In this document: positions 1 through 12,149 of the stretch, one piece after another
How positions within the stretch are numbered: position 1 is the first letter of the stretch
How the letters are laid out: every line of letters starts with the position of its first letter
Source of the DNA: Conidiobolus incongruus B7586
Taxonomy: Eukaryota > Entomophthoromycota > Entomophthoromycetes > Entomophthorales > Conidiobolaceae
Reading direction: 5' to 3'
NCBI GenBank assembly: GCA_000697335.1
Contig: JNEM01010216.1
Location: forward strand, 1 to 44,700
Length of the DNA: 44,700 bases
Notes under the pieces: generated by a model
Databases searched by the model: none
Seen by the model: only the letters and a program-made list of their open reading frames with translations
Told to the model about the DNA's origin: nothing
Program-made: the position numbers and the translations under genes

Positions 1-605
1 GCTATAATTATTTTAATTTTCTTTTAAACTTTTATTAAATTATAAGGTATTTACTTTATATTTTGATTAATTAAACTAAGTTTAAACTTAAGTATATATA
101 ACATGCTTATATAATTAATATTAAATTACTTTAATAGTTTTTTAACAAAAAAAATAAGCATTTCTTAATATATTTTTTTACTCTATTTATAAGTAAAATA
201 ATAATAATAGAAATTAATCTTTTAAATTTTAACAAATTTTAAATAATGTCCCTTTTAGTATTAAAATTATAAATTTTATGATATATGGTAGTTTTAGATA
301 AAACACCATCTTTATAAGTTGTTTACAAGTTTTAAATGATTTTAGAAGGTTTATAATTAAGTTTTAATATTATAAAAATAAAAACTTTATAATAATTACT
401 ATCTAATTTAAGTATAATTAATTTTAAATATAAATTTTAAAATCAAAATATTTTAATAAAAAAAGAATTAAAATTGAATATATATATAGTTTGAAAATAT
501 TTATTTTCCTATATATTTTATATATAAAAAATCTTTCAAAATATATAATATGTTTAAAAGATCAGAAATTAAAAAATTTACCATTTCTTAATTTTTATAC
601 TAATA
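1..605 (-). repeat. AT-rich degenerate repeat family, copy R1 (runs off the window edge)
   Basis: Reading the minus strand leftwards from about 605, the order of words matches copies R2 (about 20200) and R3 (about 30300): a 'taagaaat..gtaaat' start, a 'tctgat.ttt..aaacat' block, a run of TA repeats, then a block that reads 'ttataaaccttctaaaatc' here and 'accataaactttttaaaatc' in R2. The copy is inverted relative to R2-R4 and continues past position 1. Almost every base is A or T, and I see no coding potential. The underlying element cannot be recognised. The alignment was made by eye. Confidence 0.55.
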
Positions 606-2527
606 TTTAATTTTATACGACAATGATCAATATAAAAAATTCTATAAAAATATAAATTCTTCAGGAGTATCATATGTATAAGTAATATCAGAATTTTCCA
701 AATATATTACTTTTTATTTGCAAAGTTAAAAATTATTAGATAAGATCTATAAAATGATATTTGTTTATTTTATTTATTTGTTTGTTGATATTTCCTTTTT
801 TGTATTTGCACTGTGAAACTAGAGCAAAATTTTCTGGGTAGATAAAGTATAAATCATGATATTGAATTGATTGTATTGGATTGAGACAGAGTGTTAATGA
901 TTTAGGCTTGTAAATTCAAACTCCTCTAGGTCCCTTACTAATGAAAATTATATTTATTTTTTACAAGGTGTACTAGTAACCAATCTACATTACAATATAT
1001 TACATTAAATATACTATACAAAAAATGAGGGAATAATTGGATTATTGAATATATTTCTTTTCGTCCTTCATTATATACTGGTAACATTAACACAATATAT
1101 TTCAGGAAATAAACCATTAAATTTATTAATTTAGTTTCAAAACCATAGAGTCAATATAATTATATTTATTTTAAACAATTTTCCATAGATATTTTTAAAA
1201 AAATTACACGTTCATGTAAATATGATAATTTCAATCAATTCAATAAGTGAAACAGAAATATTTTAATATTAACTTAAATATATTTAATTAATACAGTTAA
1301 TTTAAGGTCATTTTATGATATGAGATAGCCTATAATTATTAAATTTGATTTAAATATATTTTAGATTCTATTATGAATTGAAAGAGTAATGGACCCTATT
1401 ATAGAAAAGAAAACACAACAGAAATTTTTATTATAATATGTAGAATATTTTTAGATTCATTTGCTAATTACCAGACTGATTTAATATAGAAATCAAAGAT
1501 ATCCAATTTGATCTATTGCAAGATATCATTGTTTATTTAAAAATCATTAAAAATTATGTATAAATTAAACAAAAGAATTATTCTTGTTAAATTAGAAATT
1601 TGAAACTATATCTCATTCATGATATTATGATTATTAATTATTTCTCTTATAAAATATGTTGTACACATCAAAAATTTCAAACCTTCATTTTAGAACTTGA
1701 AATTTTCAATGATTTAATTACTTACAATCAACAGTATTTAAAACATAAATAGAATTAACCACGAGTATATATAGGTATTTAATAATCAAATTCAAAAACA
1801 ATAGAATAATGTATATTTCTGATTTATTGACCATATCAAGTGGTATCATTGGTGGAATATAATGGCTTAAAGGTATCTGAAATATAATATACTAATATAT
1901 TAGATATTTTTCAGATTTTGAGATAGTGGTTATAAATTTCATTTTTAAAATTAATAAATTGAAAAAAATCATTATATTCAGCATTTCAATTGAATGTAAT
2001 TTTGTGATTATTTTTACCTGATATTCTAATAATGGTATATATATATTTTTTCAATAATATATGAATCTATCCTCTAAATTTGTTGATTGAAATAGGAGAT
2101 TAAATTTCATTGATATAATATTAATATATTGGAATGAAGTATTAAAGTAAATAATTTTGAATAAAATTTTCAATTAATATCATATATTAAATTGTGGGGC
2201 TTATAACTATGTTTATTAATTTTTGGATTATTCAAATTTTATGAATTAGTTTATATTGGTTATCAAATCGGCTCAATAGTTAAATAATTAATTAATATCA
2301 ATCCCATAATAAATCATTAAAGACGCCATAATCATAAATGTTTATTTTAATATATAATGAAATTAAAATACACCTTAAATGATTAATTAATTGATATTAT
2401 ATTAGTTTAAAATAATTTTATTTATTAAACAAAAATAATATTTATTTATTCCTGAAAAAAAATAATTATTCAATGATATTTATTTAAAATTATTTAATAT
2501 AATAATTACTATTTTGATATTTATTAG
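606..2527. other. AT-rich intergenic region, no gene seen
   Basis: Mostly A/T with many stops in all frames. A slightly more GC-rich patch at about 880-940 has no tRNA fold or open frame that I can support. The right end is the 5' flank of the PPR gene. Confidence 0.5.
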
Positions 2528-4749
2528 ATGAAGAAAATACATCCGTTTCATTCTTTTAATATTAGATTAATCTCTTCAAATAAAATACTTCGCTCTAGTA
2601 AGGGCTCAACTTGTTTATTGAATTTTAATGGCCTTCAAGTTCGTTGCTTTTCTCCCGGATCGGTGAGTGTAATGTATGAAGCAGTGAGAAGGAAATGTGA
2701 AATAACTGAAAATTCAGATCAAATTGATTCACCATTATCAACGAATATTATTAAACCAAATGAGTAGGTATTAGTTCTCATTAGTCTATAATGTGCAAAA
2801 ATACATCTCCAGTATTTTTAATCTAATTAAATTTTAAATTTAGTGATAATTCAGTTTCAAGAAATTACAATCCGTGGAATATACTACTCAAAGACTTTAA
2901 ATACTATGAGAGCACGATACCTTCACCCAACTACATTAAAAGAAAGATACTGACAAAATATCTGGCGCAAAATAATGTACACGTCACTCTCAAATTGAGT
3001 GGACGATCACTCAGAGAGCTAGCGAACGCTCAAAAGACAATTTATAATTATTCGCAGAAAACTACACTGAGGCAACCCAATATGCATGCACTTTTAAAAT
3101 CCAATCCCGGCCAGTTTATATTGATCATTCAGCATTTAATAAATGACGAAGCCACTTCTGTCGCCATGGTGATCTATTTTGACTTAGTCAATCATTACTA
3201 TACCGAATATCCAGATTTAATAAATCAATGTTTTAAGCTCTTGAGTGATCTTTTACTGGACGGCCATAACCTCAGGCAAAAAATGCAATCAGCTGCACTC
3301 ATATGGGATTATTTTCATTATCTTCATCTGAATGCTGAGCCTCTAGAGGATAAATTTCATTTGACGATCATTCACGAACTACTCAATTTGAATTTAGTAC
3401 AACTAACATCTGATTTCCTTCCAAAAATCACCTCTAACAAGAACAAGCTAACGAGTTTATTCAATAAGCTAATGCATCGCATGGATGGGATGGACAAACA
3501 TCAAAATGTGTGCAAACTATATGATTTGATGCAGTGCCGAGGGATTCAACCAAATGTGCAAAGTTTGACTATTGTTCTGAATTCATGCGTCAAGTCAGGT
3601 GATACTAATCGATTTCAAAATACTTTTGAAACCCTTCAGTCATCTTTTGATATTGACACGGTAAGAACGCCGACGTTCACCGTTCTATTGAAATCTTTTA
3701 TGAGACTCAATTTGGCTTGTAGTTTCAAACATCAAGTTCTAGAATATTTGCAAAAGACAAATTGGAAGCCCAGTTTTCATACTGCATGTGTAATATACCC
3801 TCTCATAAGGAAGTATACCGTTGGACCTATTAATAAGTATCTACGGGGGACTCTCATACCCAAGATCAATAAGGACCATCCTTATGTCAAGAACTTGGAA
3901 TTTAACCATCTCCTCATCACGAATCCCCTTGAACCGGATATATTTATTAATCTCACAAGCAAACAGTTTAATCGGTTTCTTGAACTTGAGCCTCGTCAAG
4001 CTGAGATGATTATGATTCATTTGGCAAACAACTCCCCGATCCCTACCTCCAATACTCTTTTTAGTCATTATTGCACAAATAATTCTCACAAGTACATCCC
4101 CAGCCTACCATTGATCACCAAGCTGATTCACTGTAATTTGAAGCAAGGTATATATCAAAAGGCTCTGGAATATGTCGAGTTAATAGCCATGCTAAGCTAT
4201 ACTCCAAATTACGTAACCCACTACGCTATACTCAATGGATTATATACGCGCAGGAATATAAAGAAAGTCAAAGCGAGTTTTGACCAAATAGTGAATAATG
4301 GAATTCAACCCAATGGACTTCTATATGGACTGATGATCAAAGTATATTTAGACGAATCCAACCTCAGACTAGCTTACTACTACTTCGAGCAGCTTTTCGA
4401 AAACGGTATCATACCATCCACTTTCGTGTACAATACCTTGATCAAGCATTCCTTCGACAATCGACGCATCCACTTTGTCGAAGTCCTCGTTAACTCCATG
4501 ATGAATCACAATGTCGAATTCAACAGCCACACGTACTACATTCTCATTAAAGGCTTCTTCATCTGCGGCAACGAACCGCGAGCCTGCAGTCTCTACGAAG
4601 AGTTCCTCGATCAGGACGTCCCTCCCCATCCCAAACTCACGGAATTCTTAACCACTCATGCAACCGTATTCGCTCCGATTGAGAAACGCTTTCAAACCAA
4701 GCAACAAAAAAATTCATTGAACCACTTCAACAAAATGAATATTATTTGA
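2528..4749 (+). CDS. Pentatricopeptide repeat (PPR) protein, probably mitochondrial
   Basis: Two exons: 2528-2763 and 2844-4749, giving 713 residues. The 80-bp intron starts GTAGGT and ends TTTAG; splicing restores frame (Asn-Asp-Asp-Asn at the junction) and avoids the TAG at 2765. The Met at 2528 is preceded directly by an in-frame TAG, so it is the earliest possible start. The N-terminus (MKKIHPFHSFNIRLISSNKI) is basic and hydroxylated with no acidic residue, like a mitochondrial presequence. Degenerate 35-residue helix-turn-helix units are visible at about residues 300-355 ('MQCRGIQPNVQSLTIVLNSC') and more clearly at 500-690 ('NNGIQPNGLLYGLMIKVYL', 'ENGIIPSTFVYNTLIKHSF'). Fungal PPR proteins usually bind organellar RNA and act in its processing, stability or translation. 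The specific orthologue (Pet309-, Dmr1- or Ccm1-like) cannot be told here. Confidence 0.85.
2764..2843 (+). other. Intron of the PPR gene
   Basis: GTAGGT donor, 'TCTAATTAA' branch-like sequence about 20 bases before the TTTAG acceptor, phase 2. Supported by frame continuity only. Confidence 0.7.
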
Positions 4750-6273
4750 AACAATCGTCAAATTAAAAACACATTATTTATAGATATAAAAAGTAAATAA
4801 GCATTCAAAAAACAGTCATATCAAAAATTACAATGTTTTATTAGGAATTATCCAATGATTTCTTTAAATCGAAACATAATTGAATTTACTATTATATATT
4901 ATTTTTTGTAAAATTAATTATTATATCAGTTAATCAAGTATAAAATATTTGAAAAACAATTAATACATTACTCCAATTTAATTATCAATAACAAAGTCTT
5001 TACATCAATCCTAAAATTTGAATTAAATGAATTTCATGATCAATATATTAAATTCCATTTAGTCAATTTATGAATGCTATTAAAATGATATTCATGATAA
5101 ATTGATTTAGAATGATTGGTATTTATGGTCGGTAAATGAGTTAAATAATTTAACATACTTTTACTAGTTAAAAAATATCACATTAATTTAATAATTCAAT
5201 TTTAATTTTTTTAGGTTTATTGGTAATAATTTCATAATAATTTGATTTTATAATCATTCTCATAACATTAGACAATTATTTTGATATATTATTCTGATCT
5301 TGGTAATCAAATATTGATTACTGATATATAGAGATCAAATATATACCTAGCTTATTTGAATATTACTAGAATAGATCAATAAATTTAAAAATTAAAATAT
5401 GTTAAATGTAACCCCTAGATTTTGAAAAAGCACAAGTCCTAATATCCCAAAATGTCCCAGATAATACTGTGAATTAGATTTCTTAATCTCTACAAGTGTG
5501 TTATTTAAAATCTTGAACAGTTCAGAGTTATGGGACTTGTTCAATTGGTTTTTTATATTTTAGACAAATTTTGGTGTCTTACACTCAATCAAAATCCCTA
5601 GTACACAGAATTCAACAACATTGAACCATAAATTTCAAGGGAGACTATTAAACAAATTAATTAAAGATCAGCCAATCATGATTAATTTTATATATATTCT
5701 TAAATTCCCCACATATGAATAATTGAATATTCGATTTGATAATTATGACTAAAATTACTGGTGGTTGGAATGAACATATTAGTCATATAATGTTATACGC
5801 TTTACATCCCAAATATTATATTGTTCCAATCAATCATCACTCAACATATATAAAACTAATAATTATACTCTCAATTCATGATGATTTTATTTATAATGTG
5901 AATAGATATATGATTATAAGTATGCTAGTGTATTTAAAAATAAATAATATGGAATAATTAGTTTATCAGATTAAAAAATATTCCATGTGAATTTGCAACC
6001 TATAAGGACCTAGGCTTGAATCGATAAATGTGGGAAATGGTTTTAATACGTTTTAACGAATATATGATATTTCAAATATGAGAATCTGTAGTGTATCATG
6101 ATTATATTGGTTACGAGTATTTGATATGATATGATATGATATTAAGAAGGTGTTGATGATTGTCATTAAAATCTAAAATCCGTGAAATCCATAATTGATT
6201 ATAGTGATAAAAGGAAATTATCCGAAAAAGAAAAGCAAATCAATCCTTATTTAAACTAAGACTAAAGTACCAG
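4750..6273. other. Intergenic region between PPR and RhoGEF genes
   Basis: AT-rich. A patch at about 5405-5650 is somewhat richer in G and C, with words such as 'aagtcctaatatcccaaaa' and 'gttatgggacttgt', but it has no open frame or clear terminal repeats. A 73-codon open frame at 5736-5957 has no recognisable content and looks like chance. Confidence 0.5.
6123..6142 (+). repeat. (GATAT)n microsatellite
   Basis: Four tandem GATAT units, about 200 bp upstream of the RhoGEF start. Confidence 0.8.
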
Positions 6274-6281
6274 TATAAATA
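6274..6281 (+). promoter_or_regulatory. TATA box of the RhoGEF gene
   Basis: TATAAATA 60 bp before the ATG at 6341. The same octamer stands before the CTP synthase gene, which makes it more credible than the AT-rich background alone would allow. Confidence 0.45.
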
Positions 6282-6331
6282 TACTCTAGTACCGCATCAA
6301 CGTAAATCCATTTCGTCAATAGAGTCAACAT

Positions 6332-6337
6332 ATGTAG
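6332..6337 (+). promoter_or_regulatory. Start-stop element (ATG-TAG) upstream of the RhoGEF ATG
   Basis: ATGTAG, a one-codon upstream reading frame, ends three bases before the main ATG at 6341. Start-stop elements of this kind are known to stall scanning ribosomes in other eukaryotes; its use here is inferred and depends on the transcript starting upstream of 6332. Confidence 0.4.
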
Positions 6338-6340
6338 TAG

Positions 6341-8117
6341 ATGAATTCATCCTTATTATCTCACAGCTTTATATCGTCGAGTAGCTGCCTTAGCAGTCCT
6401 TCGATCCTATCTACACCCAGCAGCTATCAAAATAGGAAATCCATCAGTTTTGAAACAATTTTTAAAGAGTTGATAGAATCTGAAAAGAAGTACCTATCCG
6501 AATTGGAATTAATTCAGGTATTCTAGTACATATATAGCTATGATCTGTGCATATTAATAGTTTTAGACCTATAGTTATGAAATCCAGTCCAAATTCATTC
6601 TAAATAATAGAGATTTCGACAAGATCTTTCAAATCCCATTCAAATTGATTAAATTTCACAGGACTTTTTTAAAAAATATTTCCCAAATCAAAATCAATTA
6701 TGATTTGGATATATTTGACCATTTGAACGATTTGGCTAACTGTTTCCTAGTGTTTAGATCCAAATTTTGTTTGTATTTGGATTTTATAAAAAATTTTAAT
6801 CAGTTGGAAGTTTTGATCAATAACTATTGGGATTACTTCAGGTCCATTAGCAATATTACGGATAAAACTTTCAGTTTCCCTGCTTTAGTCCACCAACCCA
6901 ATTTGAGGCTGACGCAGTACACGTTCATTCTTCAACAGCTGCTACATTGCGTAGATCCCAACAGTACGAACCGAATCGTGATGACTTCGTACAACTTGCT
7001 CACAAGAGCGTTCCAAATGATGCGGAGTTTGAGCGCGAAGCTCAACCAGCTGAGTGCCAAAAACATCCAGCATCACGAGAGTCCCCACCTCAATCAGCTA
7101 AAGGAACAAATTTACTACATGGACTATCTCACAGCCCTCAACCTCGGGGAGAAATCTGTGACTTACAAAGTCATACTCACTCCAACCAAGTTGATTTTCA
7201 TTCGAAAATTCAAGAATGGAGTTGGACTGTTGAAAGCCAAGCAGCATTCCATCCACTTCAAAGAACTGAATCAATCGTTTCAATTCAACAGCGACCAGTT
7301 CAAAAAGCACCAGATCAACATTAGCGATATTATCCAATTGAATCCCCTGCACTACAAGAACCAAAACATTATAGAAATCCTATGGATGGGGATGAAGCTG
7401 AAGGTAGTGAGACTCACGAGCAATTTAGACGGTAGCTTGAAGACATTTCAAGATATTTTGATGCGAGTGATGGAGTTCCACAAGAGGAAACAGCTTACCG
7501 AGCACAGCTTCTCAAGTACTAATACCAAAAGATTGAGCAGGTTCGTCATGATGAAGAATCGCATCAAGGAGAATAGATTGTTGAGGCTGGGGTTTACACC
7601 GAGTCCATTGTCCAAAATCATCGAAGTTGAAGGCATTGAAGAGTCATGTGAAGAGAGTTCCACAGACAGTAGTAGTCCCAAGACCACCGAGAATTGCAGC
7701 GAGTTAAATACCCCAATGGTACGGTACAGCGATCTCAACCGATATTCCAATATCAATAGCATCAGTCAACTATCGATGGACTATTCCTTCAACTTTCATA
7801 GAGATCTGTTCCTCAGCTGTAAGGTCCATCTCAACAACAGTGAATTCATGCTCAAGAAATTGAGATACCCTTCGAGTCTTCACGAAATTATGTCTTGGCT
7901 CAAATTGGCACTCGCGAATCACAAGCAATATCAGCATCAACTAGACGCCATACAGCTGAAGTATCTGGACGAGGATGGCGACTTGATCAAAGTGGAATTG
8001 GAATCGGAATTGCAAGAATTTATCCTAGAAGTTGCGGAATATCAGATTGGTCTATTGAGAAATCACAATTTCAATTCCATTCAAATTCATCTTTGGCTTC
8101 AGTTCAAAACTTTGTAA
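6341..8117 (+). CDS. Cdc24/Scd1-like Rho guanine-nucleotide exchange factor (DH-PH-PB1), without a CH domain
   Basis: Exons 6341-6517 and 6567-8117, 575 residues. The 49-bp intron (GTATTC...TTTTAG) is phase 0 and joins LELIQ to TYSYEIQSKF inside the first DH helix. After a Ser-rich N-terminus, the DH domain begins near residue 35 (FETIFKELIESEKKYLSELE) and runs to about 240, with 'ALVHQPNLRLTQYTFILQQL' matching the conserved DH core. A PH domain follows at about 250-360 (VTYKVILTPTKLIFIRKF). A PB1 domain lies at about 480-573, with the acidic OPCA-like 'YLDEDGDLIKVELESELQEF'. This DH-PH-PB1 order is that of yeast Cdc24, the Cdc42 activator that binds Bem1/Scd2 through PB1 during polarity establishment. 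Yeast Cdc24 is about 850 residues with an N-terminal CH-like domain; none is seen here, so this may be a short paralogue. Confidence 0.85.
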
Positions 8118-8356
8118 TATTATTTATTTATTTTTCATTAAAATCGACATTTAATAAATTGTCAAATATTGATAAAATATAACCATAGTTGAATGATATT
8201 AGATAAAACAAGATGAAAAACAAAATCGATGTAATGATAAAACAAAAAAAATATCACTTAATTTTGTGGATATATGTATAAATAGTTTTTCAATTATATT
8301 AATATTTTACCATATAATCAACTATTGTTACTCATTTGAAAATATTATTTAATATA

Positions 8357-11300
8357 TTATAAAGACTTTCCACTTAGCACTTTAGTAATTAGACTATGGA
8401 TGGAATCAGCACCCACTTCACTAGTACACTTGACAGTCACTCGATACATCTGTCGCTCCATATTGGGCTCAATACGCAATAAGCATCCCTCCTTAATACC
8501 TTGGGAGAAATGAATCACTCCTGATGCTACGACATTGTCGGGCTGAGGGTCGACTTTGTCCAATACTTGGAAGTGGAAGCCTTTGACTGCTTTCTTGACT
8601 TTAGAGATATCGATATTGACGCCCGATCTGAAAATGGATTGAGCTTCTTTATTGCCTGTGAGATGCTTCCACCGCATGAAGAATTCTTGACTGGAGAGTG
8701 TTACAGGTTCGATGAAATTGGTCAATACTATTGGCAATTTTACAAGTACCGATTGCGCTCCATTTGTGACGTAGGTAATGCGCACCATTGGCACTTGGGT
8801 ATATGGTTTGATACATTCTACTTCAATGGTATGTTGGAGCTGAGCTTTCGAAGGAACAACATTAGAAATTGCTCGCATAGTTTCGATCCTGACTCCCGGA
8901 ACTTTATTGGATACATTAATTTGCATTCCTGTCAAGTTAATATCCAATTTGTTCCCCAAATACAACACAATTTGACCTTTACTAAATTTGTATTCGGATT
9001 TGAAACCTAATTGGAAGTGAGCATCCTCAAACAGTAAACCTTCCCTATTGAAGAGCGACTTTTCGAATAATTTCTCGGTATTGGCACCTGCTGCACTCCC
9101 TGGAACTGCCATTTCGTCGTGAATAGACGATCTGTTATTCGCGGTGCCATCCTTCATGCCCAACAGGTCGGCCTCCTTAGGATGGCCAGATATATTGCGA
9201 TCTTTGATATCTTTATCCACGATTGTCCATGTCCTACGGTCACCAGTATCGGCATTCTTTTTATACAAACAGTTCAATAAAGTATTCTCCCGCTCAGGGA
9301 ATGGTGGCATCTCTTCGCATATGGTTTGGATTAGATCTTCGTTGGGTAGATTGGCAATGGTAAAGTATTCACATGCTCGTTGCTGGAGTTCGGTATCTAA
9401 AATATGGCGATATTGATTAAACACGGATGTAACTTGATCACGAATTTCGGGGAAGAGGTTTAATAATTTGATATATGTAGTCAATAGCAAAGATCTGGTA
9501 GGAAGAGAACACATGGGAAATTTGGAGTGTAATGCTGTGAATTGATCAATTGGCGAACAGTTTGGTAAATGAACAATACGATCTCCATATTCTCCAAGAA
9601 GGTATCCGCCAACTTTGACAGCTGTTTCATGATAAGTATTTTTCTGGAGACTGGATAAGACAGTTTGTGTTGCATACTCTCTCAAATTCTCATTATTTGT
9701 TACGATTTGCACTACACGATACCAAACTTCTTCCCCTACATAGTCACCAGCTGTGGTAATCAATTGAAGAATTGTATCCACATACCACGAGTATTCAGTC
9801 GCATACTTTTCTGTCAAAATAGCTATTTTAAGAACCATTTCCTCTCTTAAGCTGTAATCCGCTGTACCTAGGACTCTTAATAATTCAGCTACGACCACCC
9901 GAGCATTGGATACATCACACAAGCTATACAATAAATCAAGTGCTCGGCGTCTGACAGAAATATCTTTATCTCTAAGGTTCAGAATGACAATATCTTGGTG
10001 ATTTTTAAGCGCATCAGGATTCTTAATGACAGTAGCTAAATGCGCCATAGTATCAAGACCCAAATATCTGACATTTGTCTCTTTAGACTGGATAAACTTT
10101 CCTAAAAGTACAGTGGAATCGGTAACAATGCTCGATTCTGGATCCAAATGAATTGCTAGATTTATAGCTTCAAATAAAACAGAATTTTGAGCGTTTGCAT
10201 GCTGAATATTTTTAGGCTGTTCATTCACCGCACTAATGATAGTATGCAACACATTATTCAGCTTTTGGTGAACTCTCCGATCTTCAGGAGGTGGACAATA
10301 CTGCAAAAGTCTCAAAATCTTCACTTGAAGCCAAGGGATTGGAACCTTGTAGTAAATATAATCTTGACTATATTCCTTTTCAACTACGATCTTATACAAT
10401 CGGTTAATAACAATCTCGCTACAAGATCTATATTCGTGGGGAAAGCTTTGTGAAAGTGCCATGACTAAACTAGTGGTACATATTAAAACACCCAAGTCTG
10501 GATCTTCCAAAACTTCAATAATACTGCTGGCCCAATCCGATGCAAGAATATAATGAGGATATTTTCTGTACAGACGTAGTAGGCAGAGTGCAGACTTCTT
10601 TTTGACGAAGGGCTTGGAATTTCCTACAAGTAGTCGATGCACGTACGGAGACAATGTTTCCGACATTTCTCTAGATCCAATATTTGCAATTGCATGCAAA
10701 GCTAAACAATTAAAAATCTCGTTAGGATCTTCCAAATCCTTCTTCATAGAATTAATTGCCATATTTAATAAATCGCTATTCTCATTTAACATTAAACTAG
10801 CCGCCAAATATCCCTAAATTCACCATTCATTAGTTAATAACGGTTACATTATATTTAAGGTAACTATTACGATTTGCTTTTCCGAAAATTTCGGTGAACT
10901 TATCAAATGAACAGCTTCGGCGTGGCCAAAATCGATTTCGTAACCAAGAATATAGAGGTATAAAAGTTTACAGATATATTTTTTCTTGTGATATCCGCTC
11001 AAACTAGAATCTAATAAATTGAAAAGATATTAATTTTATTTATGGATAAATGGGGCTGAATGAATTTTGAATATTGGAATAATGACAGTGTAGTTATATA
11101 AAATTTGTATTAATGATATAGCTGTTGTTAAATAAATTAAATTATTCGAGATAATTAACCAATATGTAAAAAGATAGTGAATAAGATATAATTCAAAGTA
11201 AAGCTTCAAATACTATTACCTTTAAACTTAGTTCTAATATTAGCCATTTCTTTATTAATTCTCTTAATTTCAGCCTCTTTAACTCTACCTAATTTCCAAT

Positions 11301-11385
11301 TAATTCTATCTATTTTATATATTCAGTAATATTCATTACATTTTCTCAAATCTAGAATAAATACTGTCAAGCCTCTCATAGACAT
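8357..11385 (-). CDS. APL3: AP-2 clathrin adaptor complex, alpha subunit (alpha-adaptin)
   Basis: Five exons on the minus strand: 11385-11340, 11288-11220, 11010-10871, 10813-8357, with the last being the large one (four coding exons in total separated by three introns of 51, 209 and 57 bp). All donors are GTAAT(A/G) and all acceptors TTAG or TTTAG. Together they give 903 residues. The N-terminus MSMRGLTVFILDLRKC, then KEAEIKRINKEMANIRTKFK, then GYHKKKYICKLL and FGHAEAVHLI, follows alpha-adaptin closely. 'LALHAIANIGSREMSE', 'YYKVPIPWLQVKILRLLQYC', 'VGGYLLGEYGD' and 'EEMPPFPERE' mark the solenoid trunk (about 25-620). A short hinge leads to the ear (about 670-903, from LLFEDAHFQLGFKSEYKF). AP-2 alpha links PIP2 membranes, clathrin and endocytic accessory proteins. 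The gene is convergent with the RhoGEF, 239 bp apart. Confidence 0.93.
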
Positions 11386-11703
11386 TTTTTAAGTTATTAA
11401 CTTAATAAGATTTACCAAACGCTGAACACTAAGTTAAATTATATATAAAATAGGTAGTATCAACAGTTAATTGAATGAATAATAAAGCCTAAGATTATGA
11501 CGTATTTTGGCAATTTATTAAAGAACCCTTAAAGAATTAAGTGGATCAGATTCTATGGGACTGGAAGATTTGAGATAATTGTTTCAATTTTATAAATAAC
11601 AAATTGAATAATTAAAAATTATCCAGGTTATTATTTATGAAATTTTAAAAAATATATATATATATAAATTATGTATTTAATAAAAATATAAATACAATAT
11701 ACT
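11386..11703. other. Intergenic region 5' of AP-2 alpha
   Basis: AT-rich, no gene seen. It should hold the AP-2 alpha promoter on the minus strand. The left part also flanks the tRNA-like gene. Confidence 0.5.
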
Positions 11704-11709
11704 AAAAAA
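11704..11709 (-). terminator. RNA polymerase III terminator of the tRNA-like gene
   Basis: Six A on the plus strand (T6 on the transcribed sense) about 24 bp beyond the 3' end of the tRNA-like sequence. Confidence 0.45.
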
Positions 11710-11732
11710 GAAGACTCATTGAACTTTAAACA

Positions 11733-11805
11733 TCCAACGTGGGAGACTCGAACCCACGATACTCTTATTATAAGTCCAATGCCTCACCTACTGAGCTAAT
11801 CCGGC
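11733..11805 (-). tRNA. tRNA-Ile(UAU)-like gene, probably degenerate
   Basis: Minus strand, 73 nt. The A box is perfect (TAGCTCAGTAGG) and the B box nearly so (GGTTCGAGTCT, one mismatch at the last base). The loop CTTATAA would place anticodon UAU at 34-36 (Ile, AUA). However, the 5' half of the anticodon stem (TTGGA) has no matching TCCAA after the loop, the T stem GTGGG/CCCAC closes a 9-nt loop instead of 7, and the acceptor stem pairs poorly. A pol III terminator follows. The total length is right for a tRNA, so a highly divergent functional gene cannot be excluded, but a tRNA pseudogene is more likely. Confidence 0.5.
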
Positions 11806-12149
11806 TTACAAATTAGTTTAATAATCAGTTTTGTATATTTTTTATTATTGAATTCCATTGATAATTTATTCTTATCAATTTATTTAATTTTCCCCACATC
11901 AATAATTTATTTCAATTTATTTATTTATTATATTTTATTATGTTAAATAAATTTTGATTATTTCAAATCTTAGAATTTATTCTATGTTTTATAAACCATA
12001 ATAATATTATATTTAAATATCTATATAAATTAACTCCATCTCGTTAAATTCGATCACGATTTATTTCATTGATTTAAACGACTAATTTATGATAAATTTG
12101 ATCAACCAAATCTGTAATTGATGCTCTAATCAATTTATTTGAGATCATC
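11806..12149. other. Intergenic region
   Basis: AT-rich 5' flank of the membrane-protein gene. Nothing recognised. Confidence 0.5.

Noticed and set aside
5405-5650. Possible third LTR or MITE
   Set aside because: No terminal repeats, no target duplication, and no similarity to the two solo LTRs.
5736-5957. 73-codon open frame (+)
   Set aside because: Composition follows the AT-rich background (Ile, Tyr, Asn, Met), with no motif and no neighbouring exon pattern.
6947-7324. 125-codon open frame (+) in another frame within the RhoGEF gene
   Set aside because: The DH domain in the main frame is unmistakable. The alternative frame has no domain.
8567-9010. 147-codon open frame (+) opposite AP-2 alpha
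   Set aside because: Fully antisense to the conserved ear domain of AP-2 alpha.
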